Shown: positions 15,546-23,708 of the stretch, in pieces
Layout of the letters: each line of letters begins with the position of its first letter
How positions within the stretch are numbered: the stretch's first letter is position 1
Assembly: GCA_964437445.1 (NCBI GenBank)
Contig: CAYTGR010000026.1
Coordinates: 1-64,000 of the forward strand
DNA length: 64,000 bases
Origin: CAYTGR01 sp964437445
Lineage (GTDB): Bacteria > Chloroflexota > Anaerolineae > B4-G1 > SLSP01
Reading direction: 5' to 3'
The notes under the pieces: model-generated
Seen by the model: only the letters and a program-made list of their open reading frames with translations
The model's database searches: none
What the model was told of the DNA's origin: nothing
Translations under genes and position numbers: made by a program

Positions 15546-16613
15546 ATGGAATTTTCCCCGGCTGTAGAAGTGATCTGGAACCTGGCGGCAAACGAAGCGG
15601 TGGCTGCCCAGATGCGGGAGATTGAACCGGAGCATTTTTTCTGCGCTCTGCTCAAATTCTGTGACCTGGAAAACGCCGAGCTGGAAAAGCTGGCCCCGAC
15701 ACCCCTGGCGGTCAAAGGGCTGATCGCTGAGCGCGACCGGCTGCGGTCTTTGCTCTCGGCGCGGTCCCTCTCCAGCACCGATCTGCGCCGCCAGCTGCGA
15801 CAGACGTTGGGGCAGGGCACCTATCAGCATCAGGGCGGCGAGATTCACCGCTCGGAGGCCTCACGCCAGCTCTTTGCGCAGGCCTCTCAAGCGTTGCCCC
15901 GGCAGGGCGTGCTGGAATCGGTGGCACTGCTCCAGCTGTTGTTGGATAAGCCGACGCCGGCACTGGCCAAGGTCATCGGCGGGCGAAAAGGCAGTCCGCC
16001 GCCGGCTACGGTGCCTCCCCCTCCGCCCCCGCCAGCACCGGCCGGAGCGACGCCGCCCCCCCCGGAGGCGGGGACGCTGCTGCTGGATCTCTACGGCCGC
16101 AATTTGAGCGAAGAGGTGAAGACCGGCAGCCCTACCACGCCGCCGTGGATCGCCCCGCAGGTGAAAGTCTTGAGCTGGGCTGTGCAGGCCGCCGACGCCA
16201 TGGATTTGCTGGTCATCTGCGAACCACCGGTGGATCTGGCCATGGTGCTCAAGGGACTGGCCCAGGAGCTGGGCGGCAAGAAAGTGGTCGGCCTTTTTGA
16301 CCTGGGAGCGGTTTTCAGCGCGGCGCGGGATGACGCACGGCTGTTCTCTTCCCTCATCGGCCGGCTTTTGACCGAGGCCAACGTGAAAGACCTGGTGCTT
16401 TTCCTGGACGGCCGGTCTTTGCTCGTGTCGGACATCGCCCGGCTCATGCCGGCATTGCGGCCGGCCTTTGCTACTCCCGTGCCCCAACTGGGGGTCGTGG
16501 TGAGCGTGAGCCTGTATCAAGAGGCCATCCAGCCCGACCCGGAGCTGGACGATTTACTACGCCCCCTCTGGCTCCATCAACTGGGCGAGGTCGGGCCGCT
16601 GGTTGAACTGTAA
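15546..16613 (+). CDS. Split ClpB-like protein: Clp N-domain and inactive D1 ATPase domain
   Basis: 355 residues from the ATG at 15546 with GAGGTGG upstream; the frame is open further 5' but passes through promoter-like DNA. Residues 1-143 look like a Clp N-domain (ANEAVAAQMREIEPEHFFCALLK; RSEASRQLFAQASQAL). A proline tract (150-174) is the linker. LLDLYGRNLSEEVKTG at about 179 matches the entry to the ClpA/B D1 domain. The D1-like part (GKKVVGLFDLGAVFSAARDDARLFSSLIGRLL, then LVLFLDGRSLL) follows the ClpB pattern but has no Walker A and lacks the Walker B glutamate, so it should not hydrolyse ATP. The next gene, 14 bp on, carries a ClpB D2 domain, so together they look like a ClpB cut in two. 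A scaffold or substrate-recognition subunit is inferred. Confidence 0.65.
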   Translation: MEFSPAVEVIWNLAANEAVAAQMREIEPEHFFCALLKFCDLENAELEKLAPTPLAVKGLIAERDRLRSLLSARSLSSTDLRRQLRQTLGQGTYQHQGGEIHRSEASRQLFAQASQALPRQGVLESVALLQLLLDKPTPALAKVIGGRKGSPPPATVPPPPPPPAPAGATPPPPEAGTLLLDLYGRNLSEEVKTGSPTTPPWIAPQVKVLSWAVQAADAMDLLVICEPPVDLAMVLKGLAQELGGKKVVGLFDLGAVFSAARDDARLFSSLIGRLLTEANVKDLVLFLDGRSLLVSDIARLMPALRPAFATPVPQLGVVVSVSLYQEAIQPDPELDDLLRPLWLHQLGEVGPLVEL

Positions 16614-16627
16614 GGCGGGAGGGAGCC

Positions 16628-19600
16628 ATGTTGACCGGAGAGGCACCAAAACTGTTGACTGAACAGACCCAACAATTGTTGGAACAGGCCAAGGCCGAAG
16701 CGGCGGCGCGCGGAACTCCTGAGCTCGGAGTGGATTCGCTGGTGACCGTCGTCACCCGGCATGGGGAAGCCCGCGTCCTGCTGGCCAAAGCGTTGAACCT
16801 GGGGGAGGTGGCCCGGCCGCCGGAGTTCCCGCGCGGGCGGTCCATGCCGTTAATGGAGAAGATACCGCTCTCGCGCGAGGTCCAGGAGGTGCTGGCCGCA
16901 GCCCGGACACTTGCCACCCAGATGCCCGATTTGCTCCATCCGGGGCTGGTCGCGGTGCGCCATCTGGCCTGCGCCGTGGCCATGTCCCGCCCGGCCTGCG
17001 AGCTGCTGCAGGCCTCCCCGATCTCCGAAAAGACGGCATTGGAACAGCTGACAGCCTGGTACGAGGGCGATGCCGAGATGCCCGAGCTGAGCGCGTTGGG
17101 CTCCCGATTGCGGCTGCTCCGGGCGCAACTCCTGCGCAAAGTCTTTGGGCAGGATCATGCGGTCCAGGCCTTTGTGGAGGCGCTCTTCAACGCCGAAGTG
17201 GTTGCCCATGCGGACGTGGAGCGCAAGCGGCCCCGGGCCGTCTTCGTCTTTGCCGGACCGCCGGGGGTGGGCAAGACCTACCTGGCCGAGCTGGGCGCCG
17301 AGGCACTCCGGCGACCCTTCAAGCGCTTTGATATGACCGAATTTTCCGACCACCAGGCGCACCAGCAGCTGGTCGGCTTCCCGCCCAGCTACCAGGCCGC
17401 GCAGGCCGGCTCGCTTACCGGCTTCGTCGCCGAAAATCCCACCGCCTTTTTGCTTTTTGACGAAATTGAGAAGGCGCATCCCAACACGGTCAATCTGTTC
17501 TTGCAGGTGTTAGATGCCGGCCGTTTAGAGGATAAATTCACCGGCAAGACGGTCTCCTTCCGCGATACGGTGATGATCTTCACCACCAACGCCGGGGCCT
17601 CGCTCTACGACCGCCCCAACGAGACCGGCGCGAGCGCGGCCAATGCGGCGTTCCACCGCCGGACCATACTGGATGCGCTGCGCACGGAGAAGAACCCCAC
17701 CACCGGGCAACCGGCCTTCCCGCCGGCGCTCTGCTCCCGCCTGGCAACCGGCTACCCGGTTCTCTTTAACCACTTGGGCATCAATGAGCTGGAGCGGATT
17801 GCCCGCACGGAGCTGCAACGGGTGGCGGTGCTGGTGGAGCAGCAATATTACAAAGTGATTACCTTTGATGACATGCTGCCGCTGGCGCTGGTGCTGCGGG
17901 AGGGCGGACTGACCGATGCCCGCACGGTGCGTGGCCAGAGTGAGACGTTTATCAAGACGGAGCTCTTCAAATTCTCGGAGCTTTACACCAAACGCCGGCT
18001 CCAGCGGGTCCTGGAGGGGGTGGATGCCCTCCACTTTGGGCTGGATGCGGCCGCCCCGGCCGACGCCGAGACCGCCAGTATCTTCCAGCCGCCCGGCAAA
18101 TTAGCGGTGCTCCTGGTGGCCAGCCCGACCTTCGGTGACCTGGTCCAGCGTCATATCCCTGAAGTGGAATGGCGGGTAGCCAGCACGACGGTGGAGGCGT
18201 TGCAGATCCTGGCGACCACTGAAGTAGACCTGGCGCTGCTGGATATCTGGTTGGGCCAAAGCCCGCAGACCGCCCAGACGCTTTCCATGGGCACAGTCCG
18301 TATGTTTGATTTCATCCCGGCAGGCGCGCAGGCGTTGGCCGAAGGCCAGGAATGCCTGCACCGCATCCATGAGCGGCTGCCCAACCTGCCGGCCTACCTG
18401 CTCTCGTTTGTGGAAGCCGGGACGGAGGGGACGGTGGACGAAGTGCTGTTGCTGGCCTGTATGCGCAGCGGTGGCGCGCGCGGCGTCGTCCCGACCGAAT
18501 TTGTCAACGACACCGCGCCCGACTGGCAGGAACGCCGCCAGCGCTTCATGCAGGCCTTGCAGGACATTGCGCTGCGGATGTACCGCGAAAAGAAAGTGCG
18601 GGCGCTGGCCCAACAGCGCAAGGCGCTCGCCTTTGACACCGTACCGACCGTGGATGTGGGCCAGCGCCGGGTCACCGTCCGCCTGCGGAACCTGCACCTG
18701 GCGCGGGCGGTGGCGGCCGAGGATGCCAGTGAGCTGCTGGACGACGTGGAACGTCCCAATGTGCGCTTTGCCGACGTCTTCGGGGCCGATCCGGCCAAGG
18801 AGGCGCTGCAATTTGTGGTGGATTGGTTGCACGATCCCAAGCGTTATGCCGCGCTGGGCGTGCGCCCGCCCAAGGGGATCCTCCTGCTCGGCCCGCCGGG
18901 GACCGGCAAGACGATGCTGGCCCGCGCGCTGGCCGGAGAATCCGACGTCGCTTTCTTAGTGGCCTCGGCGACCGATTTTGTCACGATCTGGCAGGGCAGC
19001 GGCCCCCAGAACATCCGTGATCTCTTTGCGCGGGCGCGGCGCTATGCACCCTCCATCCTTTTCATTGATGAGCTGGATGCCATTGGCCGGAAGCGCTCCG
19101 GCGCGGTTGGGGCCGGACGGGCCGAGGAATCCACGCTCAACGCGCTCCTCACCGAGATGGATGGCTTTGGCGCACCGACCCTGCGCCCGGTCATCGTCCT
19201 GGCAGCCACCAACCTGGCCGAACTCCTGGATGATGCACTCCGCCGGCGCTTTGACCGCGAGATTGAGGTCCCGCCGCCGGATAAGGCGGCCCGGCTGGCC
19301 TACCTGCGCCATGAGTTTTCCGGCCGGCAGCAGGTAGAGGTCTCTGATGCGACGTTGGAGAGCATTGCCGGCCGCTCGGCCGGCATGACCATCTCCGACC
19401 TGCGGCGGGTGACCAACGAGGCGGCCGTGATGGCGGCCCGGCGTGGCGAACTGTTGACCGATGCCATTCTGGAAGAGGCGTTTGAGAAGCTGCGGATGGG
19501 TGAGGCGAGCAAGGTGCCCGACGCGGCCACGTTGGCACGCATTGCTCGCCACGAAGGGGGGCACGCGCTGGTCGGCTGGTTCACCGGTAACCCGCCGGTG

Positions 19601-20062
19601 CAAGTGACGGTAGTGGGGCGCGGCAGTGCCGGTGGCTACGTGGAGCGCGAGGCGCAGGAAGAAAAGATCATCTACACGCGCGCTGAGCTGGAGCAACTGA
19701 TCTGCCAGGCGATGGGAGGGCGCGCCGCCGAGCTGCTTTATTACGGTGATGCCGAGGGCCTCTCCACCGGGGTGGCAAGCGATTTGCGCAACGCGACCTG
19801 GTGGGCCACGCGGATGATCCGCGAGTTTGGCATGAGCGACGCGATCGGGCAGGTTTTCCTGGACCCGGAGTCGGCGCGCGAGGGCGAGGTGGCCGTTCAG
19901 GTCAATCAGGCGGCCGAGCGCATCGTGCGGACGCAGCTGGAGTGTGCCCGGCAGCTGTTGGAGACCCACCGTGACGCGCTGGACCGGCTCGCCGCCGAGC
20001 TGCTGGACAAGAACCGGCTTGCGCGGCCCGACCTGGAGCGGATTTTAGGCCCGCTGCCCTGA
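16628..20062 (+). CDS. ClpB-D2/FtsH-like double AAA+ zinc metalloprotease without membrane anchor
   Basis: 1144 residues. Residues 1-135 are Clp-N-like. A ClpB-D2-type AAA+ domain follows (about 160-465) with GPPGVGKT (210-217) and DEIEKAH (278-284). Residues 490-600 resemble a degenerate receiver (LAVLLVASP; LALLDIWLG with D539). Residues 705-955 are an FtsH-type AAA domain: GPPGTGKT (755-762), ILFIDELDAIG (810-820), the RRRFDR arginine region, and a pore loop with W for the usual F (IWQGSG). The M41 peptidase (965-1144) has HEGGH (975-979) and SDLRNAT, giving ligands H975, H979, D1052 and catalytic E976. FtsH's N-terminal membrane helices are absent, so it should be cytosolic. An ATP-dependent protease or disaggregase-protease chimera is inferred. 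Coupled to the preceding split-Clp gene. I know no characterised protein with this architecture. Confidence 0.8.
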   Translation: MLTGEAPKLLTEQTQQLLEQAKAEAAARGTPELGVDSLVTVVTRHGEARVLLAKALNLGEVARPPEFPRGRSMPLMEKIPLSREVQEVLAAARTLATQMPDLLHPGLVAVRHLACAVAMSRPACELLQASPISEKTALEQLTAWYEGDAEMPELSALGSRLRLLRAQLLRKVFGQDHAVQAFVEALFNAEVVAHADVERKRPRAVFVFAGPPGVGKTYLAELGAEALRRPFKRFDMTEFSDHQAHQQLVGFPPSYQAAQAGSLTGFVAENPTAFLLFDEIEKAHPNTVNLFLQVLDAGRLEDKFTGKTVSFRDTVMIFTTNAGASLYDRPNETGASAANAAFHRRTILDALRTEKNPTTGQPAFPPALCSRLATGYPVLFNHLGINELERIARTELQRVAVLVEQQYYKVITFDDMLPLALVLREGGLTDARTVRGQSETFIKTELFKFSELYTKRRLQRVLEGVDALHFGLDAAAPADAETASIFQPPGKLAVLLVASPTFGDLVQRHIPEVEWRVASTTVEALQILATTEVDLALLDIWLGQSPQTAQTLSMGTVRMFDFIPAGAQALAEGQECLHRIHERLPNLPAYLLSFVEAGTEGTVDEVLLLACMRSGGARGVVPTEFVNDTAPDWQERRQRFMQALQDIALRMYREKKVRALAQQRKALAFDTVPTVDVGQRRVTVRLRNLHLARAVAAEDASELLDDVERPNVRFADVFGADPAKEALQFVVDWLHDPKRYAALGVRPPKGILLLGPPGTGKTMLARALAGESDVAFLVASATDFVTIWQGSGPQNIRDLFARARRYAPSILFIDELDAIGRKRSGAVGAGRAEESTLNALLTEMDGFGAPTLRPVIVLAATNLAELLDDALRRRFDREIEVPPPDKAARLAYLRHEFSGRQQVEVSDATLESIAGRSAGMTISDLRRVTNEAAVMAARRGELLTDAILEEAFEKLRMGEASKVPDAATLARIARHEGGHALVGWFTGNPPVQVTVVGRGSAGGYVEREAQEEKIIYTRAELEQLICQAMGGRAAELLYYGDAEGLSTGVASDLRNATWWATRMIREFGMSDAIGQVFLDPESAREGEVAVQVNQAAERIVRTQLECARQLLETHRDALDRLAAELLDKNRLARPDLERILGPLP

Positions 20063-20071
20063 AACATCAAA

Positions 20072-20114
20072 CGCAGGGCGTGTTGCGTATTCCGTTGACG
20101 CAACACGCCCTGCG
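20072..20114. terminator. Bidirectional terminator hairpin
   Basis: A perfect 17-bp stem (arms 20072-20088 and 20098-20114) with a 9-base loop sits between two convergent genes. There is no T-tract on the plus strand, but the stem is strong enough to serve both directions. Confidence 0.75.
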
Positions 20115-20151
20115 GGATCAGGAGTGTGGTGGTTTTAAACGGTGCACCAGC

Positions 20152-20790
20152 TCACGCTGCCCCGACCAGCGCCTTGGCCACGGCTACGGCGCGGCTGGCA
20201 TCGGGGGCGTATCCGTCGGCGCCGATCTGACGGGCGAAGCTCTCGGTCACCGGCGCACCCCCCACCATCACTTTGACTTTATCGCGCAGCCCGGCGGCCT
20301 GGAGGGCCTCCAGCGTGGTTTTCATGGCGGGCATGGTGGTGGTGAGCAGCGCCGAAAGCGCGACGATCGTCGCGCCTTCCTGCGCTGCGGCGACAAAGCG
20401 CTCTGCCGGCACGTCGGTCCCCAGGTCTACGATCTCAAAACCGGCGCCCTCTAACATCATACAGACCAGGTTCTTGCCGATGTCGTGCAGGTCGCCCTGG
20501 ACGGTGCCGGCGGCCACCTTGCCGGGGGAGGCAACGTGGGCAGCCACCAGGTGCGGTTTGAGCAGCGCCAGCCCCTCCTGCATCGCGCGGGCGGCGATTA
20601 ACATCTCCGGCACGAAGTATTCGCCTTCCTCAAAGAGCCGGCCAACCTCTGCCATAGCGGCGATCATCCCCTGATTGAGGATCTGCTCCGGGGCCAGGCC
20701 CTGCGCCAACGCAGCCTGTACCTCGGTCTTCACAGCCTCGCGGTCGCCTTCCAGGATGCCGTTGAAAATAACGGTGAGCGTTGAGTCCAT
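20152..20790 (-). CDS. Corrinoid protein of a methyltransferase system
   Basis: 212 residues with the two-domain plan of MtaC/MtbC/MttC-type proteins. An N-terminal helical cap (GLAPEQILNQGMIAAMAEVGRLFEEGEYFVPEML) is followed by a B12-binding Rossmann domain. The histidine loop is GDLHDIGKNLV with D100, H102 and G105 (DxHxxG), and VMVGGAPVTESF is the nucleotide-loop region. It carries methyl groups on protein-bound cobalamin between a substrate methyltransferase and an acceptor methyltransferase. It lies 26 bp downstream of a URO-D family gene, its likely partner, with GGAGGG before its ATG. No reductive activator (RamA type) is seen in the window. Confidence 0.88.
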   Translation of the reverse strand: MDSTLTVIFNGILEGDREAVKTEVQAALAQGLAPEQILNQGMIAAMAEVGRLFEEGEYFVPEMLIAARAMQEGLALLKPHLVAAHVASPGKVAAGTVQGDLHDIGKNLVCMMLEGAGFEIVDLGTDVPAERFVAAAQEGATIVALSALLTTTMPAMKTTLEALQAAGLRDKVKVMVGGAPVTESFARQIGADGYAPDASRAVAVAKALVGAA

Positions 20791-20816
20791 CTTGTTCCCT
20801 CCCTGTAGCAGTCAAG

Positions 20817-21896
20817 TCAAGCCCTGAAAGTGGCTAAGAAAGCTTCGGCTTCGGCGGCGCTCATCTCCTGTTGGATGAAGAGCGCAAAGCCGCGTCCACC
20901 CAGTGCGCGCACGATGGTCTGTGCCCCGGCCGGACTGACGTAGAGCTGGCAGAGCTTGCCGGCGTCGCGGATCTTTTTGAGCACCGGCAGCCATTCCTCC
21001 GGCGGCGGCGCGCCGTCGCCTGGAATCCACTGGATGCCGCGCAGCTTGGGCAGGCTCAGCAGCAGCTCCAGATGGCGGAGCTGCCCTTTGCCGTCCAGGT
21101 GGTAAAAGGGATAGGGGATGGCTGCGCAGCAGGCCGCCAGGTCGGGCAAGACATAGCGTTCAAACATTTTGGGGGAAATCATGTAGGCGAAGTCGCTCTG
21201 GAGCATGTAGCAGGGCGCCGGCGCCCAGAGCGCGGCCCAGGGGGTGCGCCCGCGCTGGGCAGGTGCCAGCAGGCTCTCCAATTCGCGGTAGTACCGCAGC
21301 CAGAGCGCGGTCAGCGCTTGCGTCAGGCGGGCCACTTCCTCCGGCGCATCGTAGAGCTCTACCAGCAGCTGCGCGGTGGTGTGCAAAGCGGCCAAAATAT
21401 CCAGATTGCCGCCCAGATCGGTGTAGCCGACGCAGACCTGCTCGCCCCAGCGCTCAGCAGCCCGGCGGGTGAGCGCTTGCACTCGCTGCCACCAGGCGTT
21501 TTCGGGATCATAGCTCAGCTGGAGCTCCTGGATGGGCCGGCGGGGCAGCGGTTCAAACCAGACCGTCTCGGTCTCCGGAGCCGGGCGGACGGTAGCCCCC
21601 AAAAAGCCGGCGACGACGCCCGCGCCGCAGTTGGGCCACCACTTGGGGAAAGCATCGCCATACCAGCGGGTGGTTGCCAGCACTGCTTGATAGGCATCCA
21701 GCACGGCATCTACCGGCAGTTCCAGCGGGTAGGCCGCAGCGATCCGGGGGGCGGTAGGCAGTGTGCCATCAGGGAGCGGGACGCGGCCCTCAATCAGGAT
21801 TAGCGGGCGTTCCAGTTCCCCGGCCCACCAGGCGTTCCAATCGCGGGCCAGCCGTTCCCAGTCCTCGGCAGTGAATGAAATCGGTAAGGATCCCAT
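20817..21896 (-). CDS. Uroporphyrinogen decarboxylase (URO-D) fold protein, putative methyltransferase
   Basis: 359 residues of the URO-D superfamily that includes MtaA- and CmuA-type cobalamin methyltransferases. DWNAWWAGELERPLILIEG at the start, FPKWWPNCGAGVVAGFLGA near residue 90 and YMISPKMFERYVLPDLAACC near 250 are typical of the non-haem branch. The usual zinc motif HxCG is replaced by FYHLDGKGQL, so a classical thiol-activating zinc site is not evident and the reaction stays open. The gene directly precedes a corrinoid protein gene, which supports methyl transfer. Its promoter at 21944-21971 is overlapped by the tandem operator described below. Confidence 0.72.
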   Translation of the reverse strand: MGSLPISFTAEDWERLARDWNAWWAGELERPLILIEGRVPLPDGTLPTAPRIAAAYPLELPVDAVLDAYQAVLATTRWYGDAFPKWWPNCGAGVVAGFLGATVRPAPETETVWFEPLPRRPIQELQLSYDPENAWWQRVQALTRRAAERWGEQVCVGYTDLGGNLDILAALHTTAQLLVELYDAPEEVARLTQALTALWLRYYRELESLLAPAQRGRTPWAALWAPAPCYMLQSDFAYMISPKMFERYVLPDLAACCAAIPYPFYHLDGKGQLRHLELLLSLPKLRGIQWIPGDGAPPPEEWLPVLKKIRDAGKLCQLYVSPAGAQTIVRALGGRGFALFIQQEMSAAEAEAFLATFRA

Positions 21897-21943
21897 GCCA
21901 TCTCTTCCGGGCCGTGAATGGTAGACTTGGGTGATTTGACTCT

Positions 21944-21971
21944 ATTGTACACCCAAAAGGCCAAATGTAAA
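21944..21971 (-). promoter_or_regulatory. Promoter of the URO-D/corrinoid operon
   Basis: On the minus strand TTTACA (21971-21966) and TACAAT (21949-21944) are separated by 16 bp and lie about 50 bases before the ATG at 21896. The -35 box is inside the first operator palindrome. Confidence 0.7.
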
Positions 21972-22006
21972 GTGTCACTTTACATATTGGGAAGTGAGGC
22001 TTGACA
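21966..22006. promoter_or_regulatory. Tandem inverted-repeat operator, locus 1
   Basis: Two 19-bp sites: TGTAAAG-N5-CTTTACA at 21966-21984 (perfect arms) and TGGGAAG-N5-CTTGACA at 21988-22006. Their centres are 22 bp apart, about two DNA turns. The same pair occurs at 42457-42498 beside the XRE-cupin regulator gene. Site 1 covers the -35 box, which suggests repression. Confidence 0.75.
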
Positions 22007-22015
22007 GTCACCCCT

Positions 22016-23350
22016 TCAAACGGTCAGGCCGGCGCGCTGACGCAGTCCCCGGATGGCGGTGCGACATTCGGCCAGCAGGGCGGCCTCGTCCAGCACCAGG
22101 AGCCGGCCCTCGCGCAGCAGACAGCGCCCGTTGACGAAGACGGTCTCCACGTCAGAGCCGTGGCAGCTGAGCATCAGCGCCGAAGTCACATCATAGACAG
22201 GGGCGGCGCGCGGATGGTTGAGGTTGACGACGATCAGGTCGGCGGGGACGCCCGGCGCGAGCGTCCGGCCGCCGGTGGCAAGGGCGAGCACGGTGGCGGG
22301 GGTGAGAGCTGTGGGGTCCAGGGTGGCCGCCCGCGCCAGCTGGAGCGCGCTTTTGGCCGTCTCCAGGATATCCTGGGTATCGTTGCTGGCCGGGCCATCG
22401 GTGCCCAGGCGCAGGGCAACGCCCTGACGGTGCAGGGCGGCCACCGGCGCGATGCCGGAGCCGAGCACCGCATTGCTCACCGGGCAGTGGACGACGAGCG
22501 CGCCGCGCGCTGCGAGCAGGGCCTGCTCTTCCTCGTTGACCCAGACGGCATGGACGATCTGCGTGTCAGGGGCGAGCAGACTGAGGCTGTCGAGCCAGGC
22601 GACGGGGGGCAGGCCGGTCTCCTGCCGGCTCAGCGCCACCTCATCCTGAGTTTCGGCCACATGGATGTGGGTCGGCGCGCCGTAGCGGCGGGCGAGTGCC
22701 TGGGTGGCGTGCAAAGTCTCGGCGGAGCAGCGCCAGGTCGCCAGCGGCCCGTTGGCTATCGTCACCATCGGTTGCCGGTCGCGCGCTGATGGCTGACCGC
22801 TGACCGCTGATGGCTGATGGCTGACGGCTGCATAAAGGCGTTCCAGATCGGCCAGAATCGCTGCCGGTGCTTCGGCGTTGGCGCCGCGATCCACCCAGGC
22901 GCGGGCCAACGTGAGCCGCAGGCCGACGGTCTGCGCGGCGGCCAGCACGGCGTCGGTATGGGCGGGCGTGGTCGTGATTTTGTGGTGGTCCACGACCTCG
23001 GTCGCGCCGCAGCGAAGGTTCTCCACCAGCCCCAGGAGCGCCGCCAGGTGCAGCTCTTCCGGCGACAGAGCGGCCTGTAACGGCCAGATCAGCTCTTTGA
23101 GCCAGCGCAGGAGGGGGCGTCCGCCGGCCAGCCCGCGCATGAAGGTTTGACTGAGGTGCGTGTGGCCGTTAATGAAGCCCGGCAAGATGGCGCTATGGGC
23201 GGCGTTGAGCCTTTCATCTACCACCAGCGTTGGCGGGGGCGTGCCTGCGCCTACCGCCGCGATGGTGGTTCCCTCAATGACCACGTAGCCGGGTTCCAGC
23301 CAACCTGTGGGGGTCAATACTGCCCCGCCCTGAATCAAAAAGGTGCTCAT
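22016..23350 (-). CDS. TRZ/ATZ-family amidohydrolase (MTA/SAH deaminase-like)
   Basis: 444 residues. The metal motif is GFINGHTHLSQTFMRG near residue 59. HIHVAETQDE gives the third histidine and glutamate, HCPVSNAVLGSG is the substrate loop, and LGTDGPASNDTQD carries the catalytic aspartate. This set is typical of the SAH/methylthioadenosine deaminase, 8-oxoguanine deaminase and atrazine-hydrolase group. Residues about 174-192 (SHQPSAVSGQPSARDRQP) come from a 7-base tandem repeat inserted in frame at 22785-22830. They probably form a surface loop. The gene lies upstream of the URO-D operon on the same strand and is headed by the dispersed leader repeat. The substrate is not certain; deamination of a purine-like compound is likely. 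Confidence 0.78.
   Translation of the reverse strand: MSTFLIQGGAVLTPTGWLEPGYVVIEGTTIAAVGAGTPPPTLVVDERLNAAHSAILPGFINGHTHLSQTFMRGLAGGRPLLRWLKELIWPLQAALSPEELHLAALLGLVENLRCGATEVVDHHKITTTPAHTDAVLAAAQTVGLRLTLARAWVDRGANAEAPAAILADLERLYAAVSHQPSAVSGQPSARDRQPMVTIANGPLATWRCSAETLHATQALARRYGAPTHIHVAETQDEVALSRQETGLPPVAWLDSLSLLAPDTQIVHAVWVNEEEQALLAARGALVVHCPVSNAVLGSGIAPVAALHRQGVALRLGTDGPASNDTQDILETAKSALQLARAATLDPTALTPATVLALATGGRTLAPGVPADLIVVNLNHPRAAPVYDVTSALMLSCHGSDVETVFVNGRCLLREGRLLVLDEAALLAECRTAIRGLRQRAGLTV
22785..22830 (-). repeat. In-frame heptad repeat inside the amidohydrolase gene
   Basis: Six 7-base units on the plus strand (GCTGATG, GCTGACC, GCTGACC, GCTGATG, GCTGATG, GCTGACG) plus a partial seventh. 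The gene stays open through it because 46 bases and their flanks keep the frame. This is the second heptad array found inside a coding sequence here. Confidence 0.85.
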
Positions 23351-23363
23351 TCTTCTACTCCCT

Positions 23364-23549
23364 TGAAATGTAGAAACCAGTTTAAGGAGTGAGCGGAGAG
23401 CAGAAGAGTGAGCAGAGAGCAGAAAGTAGTAGAAGTTTCTGTCTCCTGCTCACCGCTCACATTTGAAAGGATGAAGGATGAAGGCGGAAGGATGAAACCT
23501 CCTCTGAAAGTAACGCTCTTCGTTTGTAGTGAGGCGCTTCAGCGCCGTC
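23364..23549 (-). repeat. Dispersed mosaic leader repeat, copy B
   Basis: Minus-strand copy of the element at 740-926, with the same blocks in the same order relative to the downstream gene. It ends a few bases before the Shine-Dalgarno of the amidohydrolase (start 23350). Copy A carries an extra segment of about 30 bp before the GTGAGCA block. Confidence 0.7.
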
Positions 23550-23708
23550 TTAGCCGCGCTCAAGGGCGGCACTACAAACATGCTAAAACGCTAAGACGCT
23601 GAAACGCTGAGACGCTAACTTCAGCGCCGTCTTAGCCGCGCTCAAGCGCAGCACTACAAACCACTTTTCATCTCACTGCTGACGTTTCACGTTTCACGTT
23701 TGACGTCA
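23538..23708. repeat. 42-bp direct repeats, octamer array and heptad array
   Basis: A 42-bp sequence beginning TTCAGCGCCGTCTTAGCC occurs at 23538-23579 and 23620-23661 with two differences. Between them four 8-base units (ACGCTRAR type) fill 23588-23619. At 23682-23708 three ACGTTTC-type heptads run into the stop of the EcfT gene. Nothing in 23351-23705 looks coding. Confidence 0.8.

Noticed and set aside
18956..19969. 337-codon open frame on the minus strand
   Set aside because: It is antisense to the FtsH-like ATPase and peptidase motifs.
20152..21896. Haem biosynthesis operon (hemE)
   Set aside because: The URO-D proteins here lack the HemE N-terminal signature, and one is paired with a corrinoid protein, so haem synthesis is unlikely.
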